Below, in pieces: positions 8,499 through 17,088 of a DNA stretch of 40,715 nucleotides. Each line of letters begins with the position of its first letter. The first letter of the stretch is position 1. The notes under the pieces are model-generated. The model saw only the letters and a program-made list of their open reading frames with translations. It made no database searches and had not been told where the DNA came from. Both the position numbers and the translations under genes were made by a program. The DNA lies in NCBI GenBank assembly GCA_041859375.1, contig JBHEKP010000271.1:1-40715 (forward strand), in the 5' to 3' direction. Source of the DNA: JBHEKP01 sp041859375 (GTDB taxonomy: Bacteria; Hydrogenedentota; Hydrogenedentia; Hydrogenedentales; CAITNO01).

Positions 8499-9920
8499 TT
8501 AAAAATACACCACCGTGGACAGGTAAAGGGCATGCTGCCCCACATCGGCATCCGTCTCCGGAAATCCGAAAGTGTCCTGCCGGACGCCGTCGCCCCAGCG
8601 GTACACATACGCCAGGTCGACATTCACCCGGTCCATGATCAGCACGCCCGCGCCCAGTGTGATCCCGTAATACTTGTCCGGTTTGCCGTCGCCCCTTCCC
8701 AGACCCCAGAAGGTGTCGGGGCGGTTGCTGGCGGGTTCGGGATCATAGAAAACGCCGAAGCGCACGCTGGGCAGATATTTTTGGATGGGTTTGCCGTCAT
8801 CCACAAACACATACTCCGCGCCCGCGCGCACGGTCCATGTGGCGTCCACGTCATGGTCGTCGTCGGGCAGGCCCGTCACCCCGCTGAGCTTGCGCTGTGA
8901 AATCCGCCGGTTGCCGGGGTCATGAATCATGAACTGGTTCCAGGAGCGGCGTGTCACGTCCAAGGAGACAGTCAGCCTGTCATTGGGGAAACGGTAGGCC
9001 GCGCCCGCGCCCACGGCGCTGGGGAAGGTGATTTCCTTTTCCCGATCGTCGGTCACAATCCGCCCGAGCACTCCTCCCGAGCGGACGCCCACGGTGCGCT
9101 TGTAGTCCACGTCGCCGGTGAACCTGGTGTGGTAAACCACGCCGAAACTCCAGCGGTCGTCGGGCTTGTAAAGCATGCCCAGGGTCAGGTTGACGCCCTT
9201 GAAATTGTTGTAATACTCCTTTTGCCGGTAACCAACCAGGTTGCCGGGGAAGAGGATCCCGTTCAGCAGGGTGCTGCTGCGCTCCCTGGAGGTGATGGTC
9301 CACTCGTTGCCCGGCAGGATGGACTCGTTCCAGATGTTGAGCACCACGCCCGCGGAGAGGGTGTCGGTGATTTCAAAGCCGAAAGCGGGGGAGAGGGCGG
9401 CAAGCTGCCCCTCCTGTTCATAGTCGAAGTTGCTGAAATAATTCTGGATCCCACCCAGCACGTTGGCGGAGTGGCGGGAATAGCGCAGTTTCAGTTTCCG
9501 ATCGAAGTCCCACTTGCGCTGGTAGTTCAGGCTGACCACAAAATTGCGGCCCCCGAGGGTCCAGGGCAGTGGATACACCGCGCTGAGATAGTTGAGCCCG
9601 TTGAGGCTGATCTCCTGGTCGCCCCCCAGTCCGGGGTAAAGCCCGGAACTGAAATCCTCGTTGAACCAGGCAAAGTCGTAGACGGCGGAAAATTCCGGAC
9701 GTTCGAGCTGGACCAGTCCGCCGGGGTTCCAGGACGCCGCCGTGGCGTCGTCGGCCACGGCGATAAACGCGCCGCCCATGCCCAGGGCGCGGGCGCCGCT
9801 GCCCACCACGTTCGGCGCGGAGGTGATGTTGAGCCCCTGGCCCCACGAAGCGGCCGCCGCAACAAGCGCCACGGCCAGCGCCGCCGGGCTACATGGTAAC
9901 GGCCGGCATGCCTTTTTCAA
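8499..9920 (-). CDS. FadL/OmpP1/TodX-type outer-membrane barrel protein
   Basis: A 473-residue exported barrel of the family that carries hydrophobic compounds across the outer membrane. The chosen start is TTG 9920: it gives the signal peptide MKKACRPLP..., hydrophobic core and cleavage near AAAASWGQG, and has AGGAGG (9935-9930) 9 nt upstream. This start lies inside the end of the preceding lipoprotein gene (32-nt overlap), so the two are translationally coupled. The family hallmark follows the signal: GARALGMGGAFIAVADDATAASWNPGG reduced to its core GMGGAFIAVADD and WNPGG. The rest is beta-strand-rich with aromatic girdles and ends in a terminal Phe (VVYF), as barrels inserted by BamA do. 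Its ligand is unknown. Confidence 0.88.
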   Translation of the reverse strand: MKKACRPLPCSPAALAVALVAAAASWGQGLNITSAPNVVGSGARALGMGGAFIAVADDATAASWNPGGLVQLERPEFSAVYDFAWFNEDFSSGLYPGLGGDQEISLNGLNYLSAVYPLPWTLGGRNFVVSLNYQRKWDFDRKLKLRYSRHSANVLGGIQNYFSNFDYEQEGQLAALSPAFGFEITDTLSAGVVLNIWNESILPGNEWTITSRERSSTLLNGILFPGNLVGYRQKEYYNNFKGVNLTLGMLYKPDDRWSFGVVYHTRFTGDVDYKRTVGVRSGGVLGRIVTDDREKEITFPSAVGAGAAYRFPNDRLTVSLDVTRRSWNQFMIHDPGNRRISQRKLSGVTGLPDDDHDVDATWTVRAGAEYVFVDDGKPIQKYLPSVRFGVFYDPEPASNRPDTFWGLGRGDGKPDKYYGITLGAGVLIMDRVNVDLAYVYRWGDGVRQDTFGFPETDADVGQHALYLSTVVYF

Positions 9921-11985
9921 CCTGCGCACCCTCCTGCGGTTTGTCCACCATTGTCGCGCGCGTGCCCGTGTCGCCGGGTTGGCGCACCCGGGCCCGGCCA
10001 AGGGGCACATACTCCGGCGGCGCGAGCACCTCGCCGGTGGTCTCGTCCACCCACGGCGGTGTTTCATTCACCACGAGCAGATAGGCACCCTCGCGCACCC
10101 CGTCCTCACGGGTCCAGTTCATGAGCAGTTCCGGCTGTCCCCCGTCACGGACCGCCACCACCTCGCCGGAAAGGCGCGGGAACAACTGGCCGAGCTGGGC
10201 CGCCAGGGACTCGCAGCACTTCCCGGTTTCGGCGGGGTCGTCCCTGTCCGCGGAGAAGGCGTCGAGGCGCGCCACAATGTCGGAGGTTTCCGAACTGATG
10301 ACGTTCGCCTTGATTTCCACGCCCTTTTCATCCCGCGCAAAGACGTCGGCCACCAAAAAAACCTGGGCGTTCACCATGCGGCCGAGCTGGATGGCCTGGA
10401 CGGGGTCGGAAAGGGAGGAGGCAAGCTGCTGTTCCGTGAGCACGGCCTGAAGGTTCTTGCGGTCCAGCACCCGGAAGCGGCCCTGGTTGATGAGCGCCCC
10501 CTCCACGCCGGACCGGAGCCCCTCCGCGAGCGCGGGGTCAATGCCCGCCCCCGAAAACGCCAGCACCGCCACGGGCATCCGGGACTCGCTGGTTTCAAGG
10601 GAGACGGGGCGCACCTCAACATTCACATTCTTCTCAATCACCCGTCCTGCGCCGTCCTCCGCGCGCACCGCCACCTGGATTCGGCCGTTCTCCCCGGCCG
10701 CGCCCTGGTCGATGGGAATGCGGCGGTTAAAGCTTTCCTTGGGCGCGCCGCTGAGCTGCTCCACGGGCTGGCCGTTGATTTGGATGGACTTGAGGGCGTC
10801 CTTCGCCACAACCTCGCCCGACACGGTGAGGGTGCGGTTGTGCCGGTAGGGCTTCTCCTCCTGGGGCGACTTCAGCCGTATCTCCCCGTCGGGTGCGGGG
10901 GCCGGATCCTGGGAGAGAAGCAGGCGCACAGTTGCGTCCCCGTCGGCGGAGGCGAAGCGCATTCCGTTGGGATCCCGCTGACGGCGCAGCCACAGGCGCG
11001 CCTCGGCGGAGTTGGGGTCGCCCTGAAACACCTTGATCGCCGTGCGGGTCTCGTTGCCCGCCACATCCCGGGACGCCACCACAAAGGTGTTTTCCCCCGA
11101 GGCCAGGGGCAGTTCGGTGTTGAAGGGCAGCTTGGGCTCGCCTTTTGACTCCGCCAGGAGCCGCTGGTCCAGGCTCACGCGGGACACCCCGTTCTTGTCC
11201 ACCGACGCCCCCTCGAGAATGATGGTGTTGTCCGGGGTGACCGTGGGCTCGATGGGCGTGAAAATGCCGATGGTCGGGCCGGTCAGGTCCACCGTCACCT
11301 CCACCGTGGTGGCCGTCTCCCTGCCCGCCAAATCCTTTGCCGCCACCTTCACGGAATGGGCACCCTCGTCGAGCACCACCTCCCGGCTCACCTTCACCTC
11401 GGTCTTGCTGCCGCGCTGGGGCTCGGGCTTGTCGTTGATTTTGACCTCGGACACGCCCGTGTCGTCGCTCGCCGTCACCACCACGGGCAGCTCCCGCTCC
11501 GCAATAATCCGCGCCGGGGCGGTGTTGGCCGCCAGCCTGGGTTCCGAGCCGTCCTTCAGCGATCCCGCGGCGATGCGCGCCCTGCGCACGCTGTCCAGAT
11601 ACTGGTGGGCGCGGTCCGTGTCCACCATTTCCAGCGCGGCCAAAAGCTGTTGTTCCGCCTCCTCCAGGCGTCCCTGCTGGAAATACACGATTCCCAGCTC
11701 CCGGTTGGGGAAGTATTCAACGAAGTGGAGCCCGTAGGTGCGGGCGCGCCAGGTGTCCGCGGAGCGGCCCTTCAGCGCCCGCCGGTAGTCCGCCTCGGCC
11801 TCGGCGAAAAACTTGCCCGACTGGTAGGAGTTCCCGCGCTCATAGTAACTCCACCACCTGCCCCTGAAGGCGCCCTCAGTGACCCCGTATTCAAGGCCGT
11901 CGCGGACAAGCACACCGGCGCGGTCTGCGGCGCATCCCGCAAGCATGAGCAGGAGCATCGCTCCCGCGGCAACACGTCTCAGCAT
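9889..11985 (-). CDS. Multidomain lipoprotein: TPR-like, Ig-like repeats, CsgG-like domain
   Basis: A 698-residue lipoprotein. The signal peptide ends in the lipobox LAGC (Cys18). Then come a TPR-like helical region (about 45-140), two Ig-like/cadherin-like repeats (about 155-235 and 238-320, with 'VDLTGPTI' and 'SRDVAGNETR' strands), a third beta domain (about 367-460), and a CsgG-like domain (about 470-603: 'PVAVLAFSGAG', 'GRFRVLDRKNLQAVLTEQQ', 'LGRMVNAQVFLV'). The tail resembles an FlgT C-terminal-like beta domain. CsgG-like domains form outer-membrane-associated pores or scaffolds, but this architecture does not match a named protein I know. ATG 11985 has GAGGAGGG about 11 nt upstream. 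The last codons contain the ribosome site of the FadL-like gene. Confidence 0.82.
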   Translation of the reverse strand: MLRRVAAGAMLLLMLAGCAADRAGVLVRDGLEYGVTEGAFRGRWWSYYERGNSYQSGKFFAEAEADYRRALKGRSADTWRARTYGLHFVEYFPNRELGIVYFQQGRLEEAEQQLLAALEMVDTDRAHQYLDSVRRARIAAGSLKDGSEPRLAANTAPARIIAERELPVVVTASDDTGVSEVKINDKPEPQRGSKTEVKVSREVVLDEGAHSVKVAAKDLAGRETATTVEVTVDLTGPTIGIFTPIEPTVTPDNTIILEGASVDKNGVSRVSLDQRLLAESKGEPKLPFNTELPLASGENTFVVASRDVAGNETRTAIKVFQGDPNSAEARLWLRRQRDPNGMRFASADGDATVRLLLSQDPAPAPDGEIRLKSPQEEKPYRHNRTLTVSGEVVAKDALKSIQINGQPVEQLSGAPKESFNRRIPIDQGAAGENGRIQVAVRAEDGAGRVIEKNVNVEVRPVSLETSESRMPVAVLAFSGAGIDPALAEGLRSGVEGALINQGRFRVLDRKNLQAVLTEQQLASSLSDPVQAIQLGRMVNAQVFLVADVFARDEKGVEIKANVISSETSDIVARLDAFSADRDDPAETGKCCESLAAQLGQLFPRLSGEVVAVRDGGQPELLMNWTREDGVREGAYLLVVNETPPWVDETTGEVLAPPEYVPLGRARVRQPGDTGTRATMVDKPQEGAQVEKGMPAVTM

Positions 11986-12020
11986 GGCAACGCATACCCT
12001 CCTCGTGTCGAACTACACAT

Positions 12021-12048
12021 ATCATACCCGATGAGGCGGCGTTTTGAA
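12021..12048 (-). promoter_or_regulatory. Candidate promoter for lipoprotein-FadL operon
   Basis: Minus strand TTCAAA (12048-12043), 16-bp spacer, TATGAT (12026-12021). The start would be about 30 nt before ATG 11985, in the gap after the GT2 gene. Confidence 0.5.
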
Positions 12049-12062
12049 CACCCCCTGCGGGC

Positions 12063-13028
12063 TCACCCCATGTGTTTTTCGGCGATGTACACCTCCACGG
12101 AGGGCTGGGCCGTGCGCCTCAGCAGCAGTTCCGCCACCAGCCCCAGTCCCACACCCACCGTGCCTATGCTGACAATCACCAGGCTCATGAGCAGCATGAG
12201 CAGGACAATCGCCACCACCGCGAGCTGCTCGCCGTGGGGGGCGTTCCGGTAAACCAGCGGCACCAAAAGGCCCGCGGCCAGCCCGAACAGCAGCACACAC
12301 CCCAGCAGGGCGGCGGAGAAAAGGATCATTTTTCCGAAAAACTGGCCCGGCGCATCCCCGTGGCGGGTGAGAAACATGGCCGTGATGGCGTCCAGCGCGC
12401 CTTTTGCGAAGCGCTCAAACCCGTATTTTGACTTGCCAAAGCGCCGCGCATGGTGCTCCACGGGTATCTCGGTGACCCTGTACCCCATGTTGCTCGCGAA
12501 AACGGGGATGAGACGGTGCATGTCGCCGTGGAGCGGCATGGCCTTCACGGCCCCGGCCCGCATCGCCTTGAACCCGGTGTTCACATCGTGGATCGGCAGT
12601 TTGAACATGCGCGCTATCCAGGCGTTGTACACGCGGGAGGGGATGGTCTTGTGCCACGGGTCGTGGCGGCGCTGCTTCCAGCCGCATACCACGTCAAAGC
12701 CCTCGTCGAGCTTTGCCAGCATCCTGGGAAGTTCCTTGGGGTCGTCCTGAAGGTCCGCATCCATTGTCACAATGATCTCGCCCCGGGCCAGGGCAAAGCC
12801 CACCCCCAGGGCGATGGTCTTGCCGAAATTACGGCGGAGACGCACGGCGTCCATGTGCGGATGCCGCTCCCGCAGGCGCAGGATGCGCTCCCAGGAGGCG
12901 TCGGTGCTTCCGTCGTCCACGAAAAGGACCCGGTGGGGCCGCCCACCCGTGTGGGCCGTGATCGCGTTGGCGAGGGCGTCCAGCGAGTCCTGCTCGTTGT
13001 AGACCGGTATGACGATGACCATGCTCAT
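12063..13028 (-). CDS. Glycosyltransferase family 2, polyprenyl-phosphate type with two membrane helices
   Basis: A 321-residue membrane GT2 similar to DPM1/GtrB/ArnC enzymes, which load a sugar from a nucleotide onto undecaprenyl or dolichyl phosphate at the cytoplasmic face. Nucleotide-binding motifs are VDDGSTD (37-43) and the DxD-like DADLQD (90-95); NFGKTIAL and the 'DVNTGFKAM' acceptor block follow. Two hydrophobic helices lie near 235-258 and 265-290. It is 31 bp downstream of the epimerase gene and probably co-transcribed with it. ATG 13028 is used; ATG 13022 would remove two residues, and neither has a clear ribosome site. The sugar is unknown. Such a lipid-linked sugar could feed the GT39-type enzymes encoded at 17-23.6 kb. 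Confidence 0.9.
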   Translation of the reverse strand: MSMVIVIPVYNEQDSLDALANAITAHTGGRPHRVLFVDDGSTDASWERILRLRERHPHMDAVRLRRNFGKTIALGVGFALARGEIIVTMDADLQDDPKELPRMLAKLDEGFDVVCGWKQRRHDPWHKTIPSRVYNAWIARMFKLPIHDVNTGFKAMRAGAVKAMPLHGDMHRLIPVFASNMGYRVTEIPVEHHARRFGKSKYGFERFAKGALDAITAMFLTRHGDAPGQFFGKMILFSAALLGCVLLFGLAAGLLVPLVYRNAPHGEQLAVVAIVLLMLLMSLVIVSIGTVGVGLGLVAELLLRRTAQPSVEVYIAEKHMG

Positions 13029-13059
13029 GGGTTGATTCTATCCCAGGGGGGCGCGCGGG

Positions 13060-14040
13060 TTACACCCTGCCGCCGGTTGGGGTTTCCGGATGCATCCGCC
13101 GGAATACCCGGATGTTGTAGTACTTCTCGTCAGACAGGTCGCCGTATCCGGCGAGGTGTTCGTGGAGGCTGCGGGTGATGGCGGCCACGTCATACTGCGG
13201 ATTAAATCCCAGTTGTTCCCGCGCGCGGGAGCAGTCCACCTTGTAGTTGCGCAGGTCCGCGTTCCGGTTGATTTCAACGCGGGGCCGCGCGCCCGCGAGC
13301 CGCCCCAGCTCGCCGGCCACCATTTCGGCCACATTGCCCACGGTGAAGTTGCCGTAGGCGATGTTGAACACCCCCGTGAGCCCGTCCTCCGCCTCGCAGG
13401 CCAGGCAGAAGGCCTCGGCCGTGTCACGGATGTCCACCAGCGGCCGCCAGATGTCCGGATGGTTCACCACAATCCGCCCCTCGGTCACGGCGCATTTGAA
13501 CATCGTGTTCACGATGAGGTCGAAGCGCATGCGCGGGCTGTGGCCGTTCACCGTGCCCTGGCGCAGCGCCACCGGCGCGAAGCCATCGCCCGCGAGCTGC
13601 ATCACCCCGCGCTCCCCCTGGAGCTTGGAGATGCCGTAGGGGTAGGGGCACCACACGGGCGAATCCTCCGTGCTGGTGCGGTCGTCCGTGAACCCGTAAA
13701 TTGAGCAGGAGGAACCGTACACAAAGCGGCGCACCCCCGCCTTCTTCGCGCAAAAGGCCAGATAGGCGGGCAGCGCCGCGTTTTCGATGAAGTTGCGGGC
13801 GGGGCTGTACTCCGCCATGGGATCATTGGAAAGACCCGCGAGGAAGACCACCCGATCAAAACCCGCCATGTGGCCCTCGTTCATGTCGAACAGGTCGGTT
13901 TCGATGAGGGGAATCCCCTCCGGCAGGTGGCATCCGAACCAGCACGCGTCCGCCACCGTGACCTCATGGCCCCGCGCGGCCAGCATGGGCGACAACACCG
14001 ACCCCAGATATCCGGCCCCGCCGGCCACCAGTATTTTCAT
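13060..14040 (-). CDS. NAD-dependent nucleotide-sugar epimerase/dehydratase (extended SDR)
   Basis: A 326-residue extended short-chain dehydrogenase/reductase. The NAD-binding GGAGYLG is at residues 7-13 and the catalytic Y135-GIS-K139 follows the usual upstream Ser block (VYGSSCSIYG). Family members epimerise or dehydrate nucleotide-linked sugars in the cytoplasm. The exact substrate cannot be read from sequence. Upstream lies eda (58-bp gap, which holds a strong hairpin just before the ribosome site GGGAG) and downstream the GT2 gene, so a sugar-modification unit is likely. ATG 14040 begins the fold directly (MKILVAGGAG), which supports this start. Confidence 0.9.
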   Translation of the reverse strand: MKILVAGGAGYLGSVLSPMLAARGHEVTVADACWFGCHLPEGIPLIETDLFDMNEGHMAGFDRVVFLAGLSNDPMAEYSPARNFIENAALPAYLAFCAKKAGVRRFVYGSSCSIYGFTDDRTSTEDSPVWCPYPYGISKLQGERGVMQLAGDGFAPVALRQGTVNGHSPRMRFDLIVNTMFKCAVTEGRIVVNHPDIWRPLVDIRDTAEAFCLACEAEDGLTGVFNIAYGNFTVGNVAEMVAGELGRLAGARPRVEINRNADLRNYKVDCSRAREQLGFNPQYDVAAITRSLHEHLAGYGDLSDEKYYNIRVFRRMHPETPTGGRV

Positions 14041-14052
14041 CGCGTCACTCCC

Positions 14053-14070
14053 GCCCGCCGTCCGGCGGGC
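14053..14070 (-). repeat. Strong hairpin before the epimerase ribosome site
   Basis: An 8-bp perfect inverted repeat, GCCCGCCG/CGGCGGGC, separated by 2 nt. In the minus-strand transcript it ends directly before GGGAG, the ribosome site of the epimerase gene, and there is no T-run. It could limit translation or mark a processing site. Confidence 0.5.
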
Positions 14071-14098
14071 GCTGTTTGTGCATGCCGCGGCGCGCCTG

Positions 14099-14746
14099 TC
14101 AGCCCTTTGCGGCGGCGAAGGCCTCCGCGTAGCGGCGCGCGTTTTCCGTCAGTCCCGCATAGTCCTGCGCCTGGAGCAGTTTCTTGCTGACCAGGTTGCC
14201 GCCCACGCCGATGCCCGCCACCCCGGCCTTCACGAAGTCCGCCAGGTTGTCCAAATCCACCCCGCCCGTGGGCACCAGCGGTATCTGCGGCATGGGCGCG
14301 CGCACCGCCTTGATGTATTCCAGCCCGCCCAGCGTGGCGGGGAACACCTTGATCAGGTCGCCGCCCAGCTCCCACGCGTTGAATATTTCCGTGGGCGTGA
14401 ACGCGCCCGGCAGGCAGGGCTTCCCGTAGCGGTGCGCCATGGCGATGACCCCCGCCACGGTCACCGGGCTTACCACATACTGCGCCCCGGCCAGGATGGC
14501 CAGCCGCGCCGTCTCCGCATCGAGCACGCTGCCCACGCCGATGCACACGTCCGCGCCCGCCAGTTTTTTCGACGCCGTCTCGATGCACTGGAGCGCGCCG
14601 GGGGTGGTCATGGTGACCTCGATGCAGCGCACCCCGCCCTCCATCACCGCCTCCACCACCCGCGCCAGGCCGTCACCGCCGTCCGCGCGCACAATGGCCA
14701 CGATTCCGTGGCGGGTCAGATAATTGATGATTCCCTGCTTGTCCAT
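14099..14746 (-). CDS. eda: KDPG/KHG aldolase
   Basis: Cleaves 2-keto-3-deoxy-6-phosphogluconate to pyruvate and glyceraldehyde 3-phosphate (Entner-Doudoroff) and can act on 4-hydroxy-2-oxoglutarate. The 215 residues match the class I family. Arg20 (AIVRAD), Glu43 (IEVTMTTP) and the Schiff-base Lys133 (LIKVFPA) are present; the phosphate loop reads GVGSVLD where many members have GAGTVL. ATG 14746 has GGAG 6 nt upstream. No 6-phosphogluconate dehydratase or KDG kinase is in the window, so the source of its substrate is unseen; the nearby sulfatase and oxidoreductase genes would fit uronate or sugar-acid breakdown, but they are not adjacent. Confidence 0.93.
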   Translation of the reverse strand: MDKQGIINYLTRHGIVAIVRADGGDGLARVVEAVMEGGVRCIEVTMTTPGALQCIETASKKLAGADVCIGVGSVLDAETARLAILAGAQYVVSPVTVAGVIAMAHRYGKPCLPGAFTPTEIFNAWELGGDLIKVFPATLGGLEYIKAVRAPMPQIPLVPTGGVDLDNLADFVKAGVAGIGVGGNLVSKKLLQAQDYAGLTENARRYAEAFAAAKG

Positions 14747-14818
14747 TTTCTTCTCCCTGGCCCTGTGCCGGAGTTGCCCTTGCGGACACCCATCAGGGGC
14801 GTCACGCCGCCGCCCCTA

Positions 14819-14827
14819 TGGTATAGT
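14819..14827 (+). promoter_or_regulatory. Candidate extended -10 promoter for the PIG-L gene
   Basis: TGG-TATAGT (14819-14827). A weak -35 (GCGTCA, 14799-14804) sits 17 bp from the -10. It is in the 128-bp divergent gap between eda and the PIG-L gene. Confidence 0.45.
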
Positions 14828-14874
14828 ACGGACTAGCGTTTTGTCTAAACATATGCCTGCATGGGAGAAGGATG

Positions 14875-15648
14875 ATGCCCAAACCGGTTGCTTTTGCCGT
14901 CGCCGCCCACCCCGACGACATTGAATTCATGATGAGTGGCACCCTGATGCTGCTGGGGGATGCCGGATATGAGCTGCATGTGATGAACGTGGGCTCGGGC
15001 AACTGCGGCGGCGCGGTGGAGGACGGGCCCGCGACGGCGGCGCGGCGTCTGGGCGAGGCGCGCGACGCGGCGCGGGTGATGGGCGCGGAGCTGCACCCCC
15101 CCCTTGCGGACGACCTGGAGATCGTGTATTCCGTGGATCTGCTGCGGCGGCTGGCGGCGGTGATGCGCGCGGTGAACCCCGCGGTGGTGCTGACCCAGTC
15201 GCCCGAGGACTACATGGAGGACCACATGATCACCACGCGCCTGGCGGTGACGGCGGCCTTCTCCCGGGGCATGCCCAATTTCATCACCATACCGCCCTCC
15301 GCCACGGTGGAGGGCGAGGTTGCCGTGTACCACGCCATGCCCTACGGCCTCCGTGACGGGCTCAACCGCGCCATACAGCCCGCCTTTGCGGTGGATGTGT
15401 CGTCTGTGATGGCCCGTAAACGGGAGGCGCTTGCCTGCCACAGGAGCCAGAAGGAATGGCTCGACACGAGCCAGGGGCTGGACAGCTACATCCACGCGAT
15501 GGACGGCATGTGCCGGGAGGTGGGCGGATGGACCAAACGCGCCGAATATGCCGAGGGCTGGCGGCGGCACATGCACCTGGGTTTTTCACAACCCGGCTTT
15601 GACCCGGTTGCCGAAGCCTTGGGCGGCCTGGTTGCCCCCCTTGCCTGA
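14875..15648 (+). CDS. PIG-L/LmbE-family zinc deacetylase
   Basis: A 257-residue PIG-L family protein. Members remove acetyl groups from N-acetylglucosamine-containing sugars or related conjugates using zinc. The N-terminal AHPDD motif (residues 11-15) holds two metal ligands and the catalytic Asp; the third ligand is probably in EDYMEDH. Two ATGs overlap the ribosome site region; GGAG (14864-14867) is 7 nt from ATG 14875 but only 4 from ATG 14872, so the second is preferred. The lengths differ by one residue. No partner gene defines the substrate; the argA gene begins 110 bp downstream. Confidence 0.9.
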   Translation: MPKPVAFAVAAHPDDIEFMMSGTLMLLGDAGYELHVMNVGSGNCGGAVEDGPATAARRLGEARDAARVMGAELHPPLADDLEIVYSVDLLRRLAAVMRAVNPAVVLTQSPEDYMEDHMITTRLAVTAAFSRGMPNFITIPPSATVEGEVAVYHAMPYGLRDGLNRAIQPAFAVDVSSVMARKREALACHRSQKEWLDTSQGLDSYIHAMDGMCREVGGWTKRAEYAEGWRRHMHLGFSQPGFDPVAEALGGLVAPLA

Positions 15649-15758
15649 AAAATGGGGCCGGCGCGTCTTGAATCGCGTGAAATAAACCGCCCGTGGTACA
15701 CTACCGCCATTGGGCAGGCCGCTCTTGATGAGGGCGCAACCGGAGCATTCCCGCCGCC

Positions 15759-16244
15759 ATGGGTGAAGTCAGAAAACCAAAGCTTACCGAAGTTGTTCTC
15801 ATGAAGCAGTTGCTGGATGAGGCCGCCGCCGAAGGGCAGGTGCTTCCCCGGCAACTGGCCGAACTGTATGAGAACGTCCGCGATTTTTGCGTCTATGTGG
15901 ATGATGAATCCGGACTGGGGGGGCTGGTGGCGCTGCACATAGACATGGTGGATTTGGCGGAGGTGCGCTCTCTGGTGGTCCGGAAGGAGTTGCGCGGCCG
16001 CGGCATCGGACGGATGCTCATTGACGCGGCGGTGGAAGAGGCGCGGCAGTTGGACATTGGCCGGGTGTATGCCTTTACGAGGCTTCCCGAGTTGTTCAAC
16101 AAGACGGGTTTCCGGGTGGTGGACCGTGCGGAGCTGCCTTACAAGGTGTTCAAGGACTGCATGCGCTGCCCGCTCTTTCCGGGCTGTGATGAAATCGCGG
16201 TGCTCCGCCTGCTGGGCGACGCCGCCGTGGAAGGAACAAAATAA
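15759..16244 (+). CDS. argA: Short-type N-acetylglutamate synthase (GNAT acetyltransferase)
   Basis: A 161-residue GNAT enzyme. The acetyl-CoA loop ELRGRGIG lies at 77-84. The C-terminal motif DCMRCPLFPGCDE (133-145) and the phrase LYENVRDF (37-43) are typical of the short N-acetylglutamate synthases that start arginine biosynthesis without the kinase-like domain of classic ArgA. Cytoplasmic. It overlaps proC by one nucleotide (TAATG), so the two are translated together; both belong to glutamate-derived amino-acid metabolism. The ribosome site for ATG 15759 is poor (GGAG 13 nt away). A generic GNAT role is possible, so the name is given with reserve. Confidence 0.78.
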   Translation: MGEVRKPKLTEVVLMKQLLDEAAAEGQVLPRQLAELYENVRDFCVYVDDESGLGGLVALHIDMVDLAEVRSLVVRKELRGRGIGRMLIDAAVEEARQLDIGRVYAFTRLPELFNKTGFRVVDRAELPYKVFKDCMRCPLFPGCDEIAVLRLLGDAAVEGTK

Positions 16245-17056
16245 TGAGCCAATGGCAGGGAACACTGGGATTTCTGGGGTATGGCAACATGGGTTCCGCC
16301 ATTGCGGGCGGGCTCATCGGCCGGGGCCTTGTTCCTGCGGATCGGGTGCACGCCTATGATCCGGAGCCCGCGCGGCAGGCGGCGGCGAAATCCCTTGGCA
16401 TGGTGGCGGCGGACACGCCCGCCGGACTGGCCGGGGCGGTGGACACGCTGGTTTTCTCCGTGAAACCCCAGGTGTGGAAGGATGCCGCGGCGATGGTTGC
16501 GCCCGTTCTTCGTCCGGGAGCGCGGATTGTCTCCATCATGGCGGGCGTTTCCATTGCCTCACTGCGGGCCGCGCTCCCGGAGGGCGTGCGGGTGATTCGC
16601 GTCATGCCCAACACCCCCGCGCTGGTGGGGGCGGGTGCGGCGGGCATCGCGCTGGATGAAAACTGCGGTCCGGAGGACGAGGCGGCGGCGCGCATGATGT
16701 TTGAGGCGGTGGGGGTGGCCGAAGTGGTGCCCGAAAGCGCCATCAACGCCATCACCGCGCTGAGCGGCAGCGGTCCGGCCTACTTTTTCTATTTGGTGGA
16801 ATGCCTGGTGAAGGCGGCGGTGAAGGAAGGCCTGGATGAGGCCGTGGCCACCCGCCTTGCCGTGCAGACCGCCTTTGGCGCGGGAAAACTGCTGGCCGAA
16901 TCCGGGGAGTCCGCGTCCACCCTGCGCGAAAAGGTGACCTCCAAGGGCGGCACCACCTTCGCCGCGCTGGAGTCCTTCCGCGCGGATAACCTTGAGTCTG
17001 TTGTCGCGGCGGCCGTCCATGCCGCCTCGGAACGGGCCCGGGAACTCGGCTCCTGA
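16244..17056 (+). CDS. proC: Pyrroline-5-carboxylate reductase
   Basis: Reduces pyrroline-5-carboxylate to proline with NAD(P)H in the cytoplasm, the last step of proline synthesis. The 270 residues match the family length. The dinucleotide-binding GYGNMGSA is at 12-19, the VMPNTPALVGAGAAG block follows near 118-132, and the family signature 'LSGSGPAYFF' with 'REKVTSKGGTT' lies in the C-terminal half. ATG 16244 shares its first base with the stop codon of argA. proA and proB are not in the window. Confidence 0.97.
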   Translation: MSQWQGTLGFLGYGNMGSAIAGGLIGRGLVPADRVHAYDPEPARQAAAKSLGMVAADTPAGLAGAVDTLVFSVKPQVWKDAAAMVAPVLRPGARIVSIMAGVSIASLRAALPEGVRVIRVMPNTPALVGAGAAGIALDENCGPEDEAAARMMFEAVGVAEVVPESAINAITALSGSGPAYFFYLVECLVKAAVKEGLDEAVATRLAVQTAFGAGKLLAESGESASTLREKVTSKGGTTFAALESFRADNLESVVAAAVHAASERARELGS

Positions 17057-17088
17057 TGCTTTAATCCACCGGTGTGCGGGATTGCGTG

